Shown here one piece after another: positions 11,501-23,400 of a stretch of 64,000 bases of DNA; positions within the stretch are counted from its first letter, which is position 1; every line of letters begins with the position of its first letter. The translations under genes were made by a program, and so were the position numbers. The stretch is from Tetrahymena elliotti 4EA (Eukaryota; Ciliophora; Oligohymenophorea; Hymenostomatida; Tetrahymenidae): contig JH720352.1 in NCBI GenBank assembly GCA_000231825.2, positions 492,859-556,858 of the forward strand, written 5' to 3'. The notes beneath the pieces were generated by a model. The model made no database searches. It saw nothing but the letters and a program-made list of their open reading frames with translations, and was not told the origin of the DNA.

Positions 11501-14007
11501 ACTATTTTGAAATTTGTACACAATGACTAAATTATTAAAGATTGTTTCTGCTTAAAATAATTATTATGCTAATCTTTTCTCCATTATGATTTAATTTGTA
11601 TTGATTTAGATGATTCTAAATCCATAATTAAATATTATTATTAGAAAATCGAATTAGTCATTATATAAGACTTTCATAATCCCGCCCATGAATTAAATAA
11701 TATTCTTATCAACAATATTACTATATTTAATACTTTGATTTTATTTTTCTGATTTAAATGTCATTACTTGGAGCTAATTTTGAAATGAGATAGCTATCAT
11801 TGAGTTATTTATTTCAACAATGTTGCCGGAATTCAAAAAGAATTGTTCATAATTCATTGAATTTAAAACTATTTGTTTATTTATGTCTAAGGTCTGAAAT
11901 CCTTAATTACTATATCCTAATAAATTGATTTAAATTGTAGTATTTTATATTTAGTAGAATACAAATTAGTAGTTAGAGAAGAATTTTGAATGACTAAAGT
12001 AACTGCTATCAATATTTGAGAAAAAATATTGATAATTTTGATCACTATTAGTTTAGTTCATACTTAATTTAGTACTGATATTTACAATTTCATATCCTAA
12101 ATTATAATAATTTATTGAATAAATATTTTTTATTGATGAATATTTATTGAAAAGATTAAATTTTTAAAATAAAAGGATAGATTTTTAAATATTTTTATAG
12201 TAAAATAAGGAAAGTATAATTGATTTTCATAAAATAAATAAAGTTAGATATCAATCCATGAAAAATCCTTTTTGTTTTTATTTAAATTAGTTTTTGATTA
12301 GAAATCAGTTAAAATATTATTTTAAAATTTACCAATTTTTGTAGCCAAAATCAAAAAGTTATTATTATCAAAGACTATATATTCTAAAATTTAAGTTGAA
12401 TATTGAACAAAATGAGGTTTATCCTATTTAATTAGATGAATCAAAGTTTTAAAAATATTTGGTCATTAATAAATTTTAAGTTACATATTCAAAGTAATAT
12501 TGGCTGGATGATAAATCTTGTGTTAAATTTAAACAAGTTATTACATTCTTATAAATTCCTTACAAATCACCTGATTGAAGTAAAATTATTCTAATTTTAT
12601 TATCAATCTTAAAGCTATGAATTAAAGTAATATCTGAGGAGGGGGATTTTTTTGTTTAGATTAAAATATTAGTCTCCAAATTATAAATATTGATAATACC
12701 AAAATAAATTTTTAAAATAATTTAGTTTTTTATGTCATTGTATTTTGTAAAATCCATATTATTTTTAAATGTATTTTCTACAACCAATTAACTTTATTGA
12801 CTTTCCTTTAAAAAATCAATCTAAACTTAATTTATATTAACTAATTCTGGTTTTAGCTTCTCAACATTATTAACAATAAATGGACATCCATTTTAATCTT
12901 TTTGTATAGAAGTCTCTTCTAAATTTCTTTTTAAATTTATTTTCTTTGCTGGATTAGAAGTGATTCCGCTCGTTTAGCTAGAATCTTTAAAAGAATAAGC
13001 TTAAAAGTCAATTTAATATATTTTTTTCATCTAGTAATTAAAGACTTTGCTATCTGATAAATTAAAAACAACCAAATTATAATCTTCAGAAACCTAATAA
13101 ACTTAATCTTATGAGTACCAAATCTATTCAAAATTTACTTGAAACACAATTTTTATATTTTGTTAAGGCAAGTATATTTTTTAGATATTTAAAGTTGAAA
13201 TTAAGTAAATGCTTTCTGTATCTTAAACCGCTACTCTATAAGAACTCAAAAAAGCAATTTTATTAATTGGAATTAATTCTTCAAATGAGTATATAATAGC
13301 AAATTATGAGTGTAATGTCACTAACTTTTTATTATCAAAGATTATTAATTTAATTAATTAGTTAAATAATTTACCAAAAAATTTCCATTTATGGACTAAA
13401 AGAAAAAAATTTAATTAATTTGTTCTTATTAACCATAATTTTCACTTTTAGTTGTAATGAAAGAATTTATTTAGCTTATTTTCTTCCCATTTAAGCAAAT
13501 CATTTAATTTTCATCTTACTATTGGGGGCATATAGTTGTACATTATTTTGTCTCTGGATTATAGTAACTATTAGTTTAGATACACTCACTCTTCAGGCAA
13601 TATTTTTTATCTCTAGATATTTCCCACCCTTCATTACATTATTAACATAAATATCCTTCTATTTAGCATTTTTCACAGTTTTCTACTTAGCATTATATAC
13701 ATAATCTAAATAAATCTTATTAAAAGTCTCCATTCTAACATTATTTTGTGCATCGATTATCTCTTTGATCCTTAAAAGTTTATAATATTTTAATAATGTT
13801 AGAAATATGTAATAAATTTACATAATATGATTATGGCTCACACATTTAGCAAGAACTAAAATTGTCACACTAACTGCAACTTTCCATGCATTTAACACAC
13901 ATTTATTAACTAAAATCAAAGAACGCAGATTATAACTTGCAATTCTACAATTCTTAGCTGTAACAGTACTTTAAAATAATGTTAATTATTAAAAAGTAAT
14001 AAATCAT
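2532..14007 (-). CDS. Gene A: giant multi-pass surface protein with Cys-rich, beta-helix and membrane domains
   Basis: The gene has 17 exons: 14007-13822, 13770-13375, 13324-12485, 12423-12333, 12096-10748, 10689-10401, 10137-9458, 9277-8378, 8145-7456, 7250-5522, 5450-4988, 4937-4082, 3971-3039, 2988-2911, 2860-2792, 2736-2677, 2624-2532. They sum to 9702 nt, or 3233 residues. The layout is a signal peptide (1-18), a growth-factor-receptor-like Cys region (about 20-165), Asn/Tyr/Ile-rich beta-type sequence (195-1807), a parallel beta-helix region (1808-2383) ending in spaced Gly-Gly-Ala turns such as KGGALVQ and SSGGALYMS, a second Cys module (2538-2655) with GYWRANNQTDE and GFIGPICNSCD, about seven or eight hydrophobic segments to about 3050, and a cytoplasmic tail. 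The start is the first ATG before the signal peptide and is shared by all copies. Family knowledge: such proteins are common in Tetrahymena as putative transmembrane proteins. A surface role is inferred; the ligand is unknown. Confidence 0.88.
9327..9370. promoter_or_regulatory. Conserved purine-rich block in intron 7 of gene A
   Basis: Inside intron 7 (9278-9457) the plus strand reads GAGGAAGGGGGTGATTTG followed by a TCATAATTTGACTTTA run. The same block recurs at the matching place in B, C and D, while the intron sequence around it has drifted. This suggests a splicing or transcription element, or recent common origin. Function is unknown. Confidence 0.35.
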
Positions 14008-14421
14008 CTTTATTTTTAAATTGTATATAACTTAATAAATAATTAATATTTTGCTAATATCAAAAAAATTACTATACATGAGATATTTCCATATAATTAT
14101 TTTTTTGAGAATAAGAATAATGACTCTTATTCAATTTTTAAAAAATTTAAATATCTTTACATCTCTTAACATAAACCAAAAACTAGCTATTACAGTAATA
14201 AAAAAAATCCTTTTTGAGCAAATATGTAATTATGTTTTAAAATCTTATTAAAAAGATAAGAAATGTTTATTTGAATAATTAACCTTAAAAAATAATTTTA
14301 TCTAAAGAGAAATTTTTAGTGGAAACAAAAAAAAAATGTAACAAAAAAATACATTTTAAATTAAAAAATAACATCAAATTATGTTAGCAATTATTATTTT
14401 TTTCTTATGTTGAGTTTTTTT
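14008..14421. other. 5' flank of gene A and 3' flank of relic copy
   Basis: The first part (14022-14060) resembles the upstream flanks of B, C, D and the relic copy, so it probably includes promoter and 5' UTR of gene A. The 11-mer TATTACAGTAA lies at 14188-14198 and recurs in the next three spacers of the array. Similarity to the flank of gene B continues to about 14150. No gene is seen here. Confidence 0.45.
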
Positions 14422-16449
14422 TCATAAATTCTTATTGTTGATAGGTTACTGTAACTGTTAAAATTTATCTGTGGCAATAATATTATCAAATATTTTATTT
14501 TCAGCTCTATTCACCTATTAGTTTTTATTATGTTAAAACTCTGAGTTACTTTATAAAATATCAAATGTTTACATGATTTAATTCTTTTTATGAAATCAAG
14601 TCACTTTCTTCATATGTTTAAAGGGAAAGAATCTTATAAGAGAAAATCAATTAAAAATATTTATTTAAGTAAAAAACTATTATTTACCTAGTCTATGAAA
14701 GAGAGAGGTGATTTCTATTCACTCTAACTCAATTAAATTCCCATTTATGATTTTTTCTATTTTAAAAACAAAGATGATTATATTTTCTAAATTTTTATAA
14801 TCTTATTTTACTTCAATAATTTGATTTTAAAGTTATTACTTTGATATAAATTATTTTAAACTATTTACAACTTATTCTATCGAAGAAAACTCTTTATATT
14901 TAAATTTAAAATATTAACCTAAAAATAACAATTTTACTTATTAAGATGAGTAAGGACTAGACAGACATTGAGTCAGATTTTTTTAATACATTTATAGAAC
15001 TCTAAAAAAATTTCTTCATATTTTATTATTCATTACTTTATTAACATTATTTTTGATTAGTTTAATTAGGTTAAATTTTTTCAAGGGAACCGTTTTTTAT
15101 AGTTAAAATGACTATTTTCCATACATAATTGATGAACTTTAATTATTTTAACTTATTATTTCTAAAAATGGTAAGAATCTTTTATACCTTTTTTAAAGTT
15201 TAATAATCAACTTTTTTATTTTGTTACTTTTTAATTATTAATCTGTAATTTGAGGATTAAATTATGCAAATATTATAGCAATCACTAACTCGATTGAAGC
15301 TATATTTATCAAAAATACTATTATTTTGCTAATTTAACTTTTAATTTTAATTTCAGTAAAATCATTTTAAATTAAAATTAGCATCATGAATCTGTAAATA
15401 AGCTTATATGCTAAATTTTTTTCTTGATTAAAACAAATTAGATTTTGGTAAGGTTTGTACCTCTATAATGAAGCTAGGTAAATGATTATCATAATTGAAA
15501 TTAGAGTCAATTTTATGCTTAAATTTATGTCTAATTTTAACAGAATCATTAAAATAAATTTGAGCTATATTTTTACTATTTCCCAGTGAAGTGCTCTCTC
15601 TTTTTATCATGTATAAAGAATACTAAATGCCATTACATTTGTTATTTTTTAGGATTTTAACACCATTTAGTTTTCTTTTTATGAAAGATAGATAAGTTTG
15701 TGGAATAAAAAGAAAGGAATCAAAAAACAGAAAATGAGCATGAGAGGTACTATTATTGTCAAAGAATCTTACAAGTGATAAAAATCATAGTATTATTGAC
15801 TATAGTCAGACAATAAGTAGTATTAATCTGCAATTTTTACACATATTAAAGATTAAATCAAGATTTTAGATTTTTTTTTAGAAAGAAAAAGTAATTATTT
15901 GATCAAATTTTTAATAAGGAATTTTTTACAAAATATTAATTTAATAATTCAAGCTAATATAAATAAAAAAAAAAATTATTTTACTATTGATGGTTGATAG
16001 AAAATATAGAAATAAACCATAATCATTCTAGCTATCTAAAGATGCTAAAATTGTAAGTAACAATTCTATTTAACCAGGCTGGATATGAATCCTTCATTTG
16101 AAATAAGCAATCGAATGAAGTAATAGTAACAAAGGAAGGATCACCAAATAAGTTTAAAGAAGTTGATAAAAAATCAATTTTAAAAAACCCAAATTAAATA
16201 GATAAGGCTAGAATCTATAAATAGTTAACTAAACTATTGTACATTTAATTTCCTGAAGAACTCAATCTACTAGTGATTAGTAATCCAACTTTTTTGAATA
16301 GATTTAGCTTAATATTTCTAATCTTTGACTACATCATGTTATTTTAGCTCAAACTTAGATAAAAAATACTAAAAACAATAAAAAAGTATACATAAAAATT
16401 TAATCTTTTGAATTATTGGATTGCTAATTATTAAAAAGTAATATCTCAT
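14422..16449 (-). pseudogene. Internally deleted relic: signal-peptide start fused to membrane cassette
   Basis: The right end keeps the family start, ATG 16449 with MRYYFLIIS as in gene D. Around 16409-16422 the sequence jumps straight into the membrane domain (exon 12, first hydrophobic segment) and continues through exons 13 to 17 to the family's TGA at 14422. About 9 to 10 kb present in intact copies is missing. The start frame does not match the membrane-domain frame across the junction. Near 15120-15150 a two-base loss (GAAATAATAAG for GAAATAAGGTAAG) and a four-base gain break exon 13. The copy is therefore broken. The 5' flank is of the C/D type. Confidence 0.85.
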
Positions 16450-17462
16450 CTAAATTTTTAAATCATTCTGTATTTATCCTAACAATTGATATTTCCTTAA
16501 TATTTAATTTAAAATGTAGCAAAATAATATCTTTGATAAATTAACTAATTATTATACACACGATTTCGCAAATAAACATTTTTTCAAGATTAAAAATAAT
16601 AACTTATTCAAATTAAAAAATTAATTGGATTAAAATTTTGACCTTTTAATCATATTTCATAGCAAATAGTAGGTATTACAGTAAATTAACTAAAAATATG
16701 CCTTAATTCCTTGATAAGGCTTGCTATCTAAATTGTGAGGGAAGCCAAAATTGGAGTTTTTTTAATTTTTTTTTACGAATTCATTCATGCATTATGGATT
16801 ATGGGAATGAAAAATTAATGAGTTTTTTTCATTAAAAATATGTTTTTTTGTTCAAAATTTTTATCTTAATCAAAAAAATGATTCAAATTTCTTAAATTAA
16901 CTCAAAGGCAGTTAAAAAATTATATTTTTTGAATTTGAATTTAGAGGGAAAACGATAAATAAATATCTGAAATTAATAAATATTAAAACAAAATTAAATA
17001 AAAGAAAATTTAGAAATGTTTGAAAATACATTTTTCAAAACTTAAAACATAAATATAATTGAAATATTATAAGAAAGGAGGACCAAAATAAAAATTTTTT
17101 CGTTTTTAATCAAATAAAATAGCAAATTATTTAAATTCGTTCTTATTTAAAGAATTTTATTTGTTATCTTGATGTTCACAAATATTGTTAAAAATTGATC
17201 ATTTTCTCTCGCTCCTCGATTATTTTTGTGAATTGCGAGGGAAAAGGAAATAAGGTAATTGTTTGAGTAAATATGATTTAGAATATCATTAATAAAAAGA
17301 AGTATATTTATTATAAAAATTTAATTTAAAAAATTATTTTATTCACAGATATCAGGTTAGAAAAATCAAATTTAGCTTCACAAAAAAAATACATTTTAAA
17401 TTAAAAAAATTATATCAAATTATGTAAACATTGAATATTTTTTTCTTGTGTTTAATTTATAT
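16450..17462. other. Spacer between relic copy and gene B
   Basis: This AT-rich spacer starts with the conserved upstream block of the family (16470-16505), which belonged to the relic copy. TATTACAGTAA sits at 16674-16684. A slightly GC-richer patch near 17205-17250 (CTCGCTCCTCG and TTGCGAGGGAAAAGG) is unexplained. No gene was recognised. Confidence 0.45.
16470..16505 (-). promoter_or_regulatory. Conserved 5'-flank block upstream of relic start
   Basis: This block closely matches those at 42539-42573 and 54984-55020, each about 25-30 bases upstream of a family start codon. The shared core on the plus strand is TATTTATCCTAA followed by TTGATATTTCC. It is likely promoter or 5' UTR sequence. 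Confidence 0.4.
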
Positions 17463-20400
17463 TCATAAATTCTTATTTTTAATAGATTCCTTATACATTT
17501 AAAATTTGTTTGAGGCAATAATGTTATCAAATATTTTATTTCCAGCTATATTCACCTATTTATTTGTATTATGTTAATATTTTTGCTTGTTATAAATAAG
17601 CTTACACTATTTAATTCTGTTTATGAGATCAAGTCACTTTCTTCATATGTTTGAGGAGAAAGAATCTTATCAAATATTTTTTATAATTAAATAAAAATTT
17701 TATTTAAATGAAAAAAATTATTATTTACTTAGTCTGCAAAAGATAATGGTGATTTCATATCACTCTAACTCTATTAATTTTCCATTTATGTGTTCTACTA
17801 TTTTACAATGTTAATTAGTTATGTTTTCAATTTAAAAATTAATTTTTTTACTTCAATAATTTGATTTTAAAGTTATTTTATCTCTTTACTTTATCTTAAA
17901 GTATTTATTCCTTATTCTCTTTAAGAAAACTGTTTTATTTTCAATTTAAAATAACTGTCTAAAAAATTATAATTTTACTTGAGATAATGAGTTCGGGCTA
18001 GATATTGAGTCACATTTTTTATAAATATTTATCTTACCTTAAAAAATTTTTCTGATATTTTTTAATTCATTATTTTATTAATATTATTTTTGATTAGAGG
18101 AATTCGGTTTTGCATTTTCAAGAGAACGATTTTTAAAAGCTTGAATTACTATTTTCCATAATTGATGGACTCTAATTATTTTAATTTACCTTATTTCTAA
18201 AATTGGTAAAAACTTTTAATATCTTTTTTTAAGTTTTATAATCAATTTTTTTATTTTATTGCCTTTTGATGATTAGTCTGTAATTTCAAGATTAAACTAT
18301 GAAAATATAATAGAGATCACTAAGTCAATTGAAGTTATGTTAATTAAGAATATTATTATTTTGCTAATTTAACTTATAATTTTACTTTCAGTAAAATCAT
18401 TTAATACTAAGGATAGTAGCAAAAATGTGAAAATAAGTTTCTATACCAGATTTTTTTCTTGATTAAGATAAATATGATTTTAGTAAGGTTTGTACTTTTA
18501 TAGTGAACCTAGATAAAGAGCAATCATAATTGTAATTAGAGATAATTTTATGCTTTAGTTTATATCTAAGTTGATTAGAATCATTAAAATAAATTTGAGG
18601 TATATTTTTACTATTTCCCAGTGAAGTTTTCTCTCTTTATATCCTGTATAAAGAATACTATATGTCATTATATTTGCTATTTTTTAAGACTTAAACATCA
18701 CTTAGTTTTCTTTTTATGAAAGATAGATAAGCTTGCGAAATAAAATCAAAGGAATTAAAAAGCATAAAATGAGTATCAGAGGTAATATTATTGTAAAAGA
18801 ATATAGTAAGTGATAAAAATCATAGCATTATTGACTATAGTCAGACAATAAATAGTATTAATCAGCAATTTTTACACATATTAAAGATTAAATCAAGATC
18901 TTAGACTTTATTTATATTTAGAAATAAAAATTAATTTAATGATCAATTAATATTAGATTTTTTGTAAAAATTAAATGTTTAATTAATTTAAATTTAAATG
19001 AATGAAAGAAAGAAAGAAAGAAAGGAAATCGTTTTACTATCGATGGTTGATAGAAAATATAGATATAAACCATAGTCATTCTTGCTATTTATGGTATTTT
19101 TTTCAGACTTTACATATTTCTCTCTTTTTTTTTAAGTGAAATAATAAAGAATAGAAGAATTGTAAAAATGCAGATAACCAAGATGCTAAAAATTTAAGCT
19201 ACAACTCTATTTAACCAGACTGGATACTAATAGTTCATTTTAAATAAGCAATCAAATGAGGTAATAGTGACAGAGGAAGGATCACCAAATAAGTTTAAAG
19301 AAGTTGATAAAAAATCAATTTTAAAAAGCCCAAATTAAATAGATAAGGCAAGAATCTATAAATAATTAACCAAAATATTATACTTTAAAGAGATTTAATT
19401 TCCTGAAGAACTCAATCTACTAGTAATCAGTAATCCAATTTTTTTGAATAGATTTAGTTTAATATTTCTGATCTTTGACTAAATCATGTTATTTTAGCTC
19501 ATAGTTAGATAAAAAACATTAAAAAGAATAAAAAAGCTTGCATAATATATTTAATCTTCCCACTGACTACATAGATAACAAAGATTATTTTTGAAGCCAT
19601 ACTATTAATCCCAGACAATAGATTAACTATCACAACTATTACAAATAGGGCCAATAAATCCAGTTAAACAACCATTTTTGCTATTAGGATTGGAAAAAGA
19701 GCAACCATCTAATTTACATTTATAAATTTCATCAGTTTAATTGTTTGCTCTCCAGTACCCATCTTTCAACTAGATTTAAGATCCTTCACAATATTAAGCT
19801 TACTCTGGACAATATGAACATTAGAATTAATTGGTATCTTTAACCATATCAGGCTATTTTAGAGAAAATGTTCCTTCAGCACATTTTTTGCATCTTTTGA
19901 AAAATTATTTTAACAAAGTAATTATTTGAAAATGGAATTACATTATAAATTGGTTTGTTTCTTAAATAATTTCTCCAACTGAGCAGTCCCTATACTGCAG
20001 ATTTAGTTAAACAGAAAGGCGAGTACTTTTATCATCATTAGATACTAAATAAATAATTTGATTTTGAGATTATTTATATATGGACTAAAAATTTAATTCA
20101 AATAAACCAATTGATCTATTTAATACAGCATTCATTCCTTATTAGATTATAATTTATGAATTATTCTATGTAGAGAGCTGGAATGAGAACAAACTTTTGT
20201 CATAATATAAATCTTAACCTATGAAATTAAATGGATTGTTTTCCTCATCTATGAAATTAATATAAAATATTTAATCCAAATAATTTCCACTAGCAATATT
20301 TTTTAAGTTAAATTATTTGTACACTTTCAAAGAATTAATCTAAGGTTCTTATGAAATTCCTATTTAATTAGAGACGGACCCAATATTTTAGCCAAAAAAA

Positions 20401-23400
20401 GAAGCTAATTTATAAAAAACTAAATGTAAATATTAATTTTAAAAATAAAAAAAAAGACAGTTATTTATTCAATTAAAATTTTAAATCAAGTAAGAAAAGG
20501 AAAATTATCTATTAGAACATTAAGAATTAAAAATTTTTCATGATTAATGAAAAGAAATTTGAAAAACAATTTTCATGAAATTGGAATTTTTTTCATTATC
20601 AAATGTCAATAATAATTATTAAAAATAGTAGAAATTTTTTTTTAGAAATATCTGTATTTTATTTTAAAAAAGATGCTAATTTCAGAAAATTGCCTGAAAA
20701 AAAATAATTGTTTGACCTCCTTCTTAAAGAGTTAAGTCTAAAATATTTAATTGATTTTATTAAAAAATAAGGTGGATATTTTTGAATTTTTTTTTACATT
20801 CCTTAAATTAGAAAATAAACTTATAAAAATGAATTTAATCTAATTGATAAAGAATAAAAGATATTTAATTCGTGGCTAGATTTGTTAAATAAAATCCATT
20901 TTTTTAACTTTTAGTTTAATTCAATTTAAAGTTTAGAAAATGATTTGAGCAAAAAAATAATTGTACCTGAATTTTGTAAGAAACTAATTGAATTTTTTTT
21001 TAAATTGTCGTTATTGAAAAATTTTGAAGTTGATTATTAGTAGTAGATAGATCCTCCAATGCTTGCATGATTATATGAGAAGTCTAATTCATTTAGATTT
21101 TCAATATCAGAAGAATCAAAAAAAATTGCTCCTCCAGTAGAGTATAAAGCTTTATTACTTGTAAAGTTTGATTATTTTATGTTGATTTTACTTAATTGGG
21201 ACAAGTGTAGCGCACCTCCTGAGCTTTTTATTGACTCATTTTCAATAAAATTTGACTATTCTATAAATATATAACCTATTATTTAAACTAAAGCTCCTCC
21301 TTTATATAATGAGATACATTTTTAGAACAAACTACTTTTAATATTAACATAATTAGTAGTTTAAATATTAATAGCACCTCCTTACTCATATAAGATTTAA
21401 TTTTTATCAACTGATTTATCTCCATAATTTTGTAAATTAACAAATGAACTATCATTTATTTATACTGTGTCTACTTACAATATATTTAGTGCACATGGAA
21501 ATCCCGTTGAGTTTATTTCCTTAAAATGGTTTTATTGGATGATATATTTTCCTTATTAGATTTAGAATACACTTCCTTACAAGAGATTTATACTAATAAA
21601 AAATGAATTAAGTATTTCTGATTAGTTTATTGAATTTATGGTTATTATATTACTGAAACTGATGACATCTGTGATGTTTACATAAATTAAAGAGCTGTTC
21701 TAAGAAGAAATAGAAACAACAGAATTTGTTAGTTAAGAAAAATCAGATTTTTCTAAAGTTATATTTTTAATGAATAATTAGTAATTAAAATAATAGAAAT
21801 ATGAATTAGAGGTGTAGTGATTTATTTACACAATATTTGTATTAGTAAATTTGCTTAAGTGTATATTCTGTAGACTAACATTATAGCAACCTTCAAAACT
21901 TAAAAAATAAGGAATTTGATTGGGCTGATTATTTTATTAAACCTATTATAATTATCTTGCGATCGTTGTTTCTTAAATTATAAAAGAGGCTTCTAAGTTG
22001 GCTAGTTATATTATATTTGATTTTACTGAATGAAAGAAGAATCCTTTTATAATTTAAACTCTTATGATATTTGATTAATTAAAATAAATTTTTTCACAAT
22101 CAATAAACTCAAAAATTGAGTTTTAAAGAATGGAATCTATCAAATTTACATTTTAAAAAGTGATTTTCTCTATTTATCTAAATTAGAAAAGAGGTTGATT
22201 TAAAACTTCAATATTTTCGATTGATAGATTTTAAATCAAAATATTTTTCACATTTAAAACCTGTATTCCACCAAACTAACCTCCTATTTTCTAATTTTTT
22301 ATCTAGATAACATCTAAAATTAATAAATCTAAGTTATCAATTATAAGTAGAGATTAAGAATTTTGATCAAAAACTAAATCAACATTAATAAACTTTAGAA
22401 TTTTTAGCTTTCCATCTTAGTTTAAATTAGAATTTTCTTTGCTAAAGTTTATTTAAAGAGTTATAGTTACAAATTAAAGTTGAGTAAATTATGGTTTCAC
22501 AAAGTTAGTATCATTCATAGTAGCTAAACCCTTTAATATTGGATTACTTTCTTAAATAATAAATTAATATTCTATTATTGTGTTTTATAAAAAGATATCT
22601 TAGAAGATTTAAATTTCTTCTAATTAAGAAGATTAAATTGTCATTTTTATTACATATTTAGTTAGCTTTAGTTTTTAAAAACTGAGTCTATTTTAAATTT
22701 ATTCATGCTTTTATTAAATATTAATAGATTAATTTAAACCTGTATTTATTCGTTAATAAATATAATGTAATTTTTTATCAATTAAAACCTTTATTTTCAT
22801 CTTCATTTCATTTTTTGGAATTGGTTAAGAAATCCAACAAGAATAAAAATTTGAAAATTAGATGGGTTTAATGAATAAAAATTAAAATTAATTTAAATTT
22901 ATTTAATAAATTATTTTGAATACCTAAAAAGCATTTTATATGTTATCAGATGACTAAATGAAATCTATGAGCACATTTTGGGAAGAATAATTATTATTTA
23001 ATATATTAAATTAAATATCAAATATGTTAGAATCACTAAAACATTGCAAACTAATTTTTTATAAAATTTATTCTTCTTTATCCTAAAAGAAAAGAGCTAT
23101 TTGGTATACTTAAGGATTATCTAAATTTATGAAAGACTCAACTTCTGAAGATGTTTACTCATTTAACTAGATTAACATTATTTCTTTAAAGAGTGTCAGT
23201 AAAAAAATATCATTGTAAATGTTTTAAATGTCTTTTAAGTTAGAATACACAAACTAGTTTATTTTCTTGTAGTTTATGAGTTTCAATGATTATTTTTCAT
23301 AAACAGTAACTTAAAAGATGCAAATTATATACAAATATTTTGAATCTTACTTAAGTTTTAGATTATTTTAACATGAAGTTGGTATTTTACCTAAAAGCTA

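Noticed and set aside
14422..16449. Relic copy as a short functional gene with signal peptide and membrane domain
   Set aside because: The start-codon frame disagrees with the membrane-domain frame, exon 13 carries two frame-changing indels, and no intron was found that repairs both.
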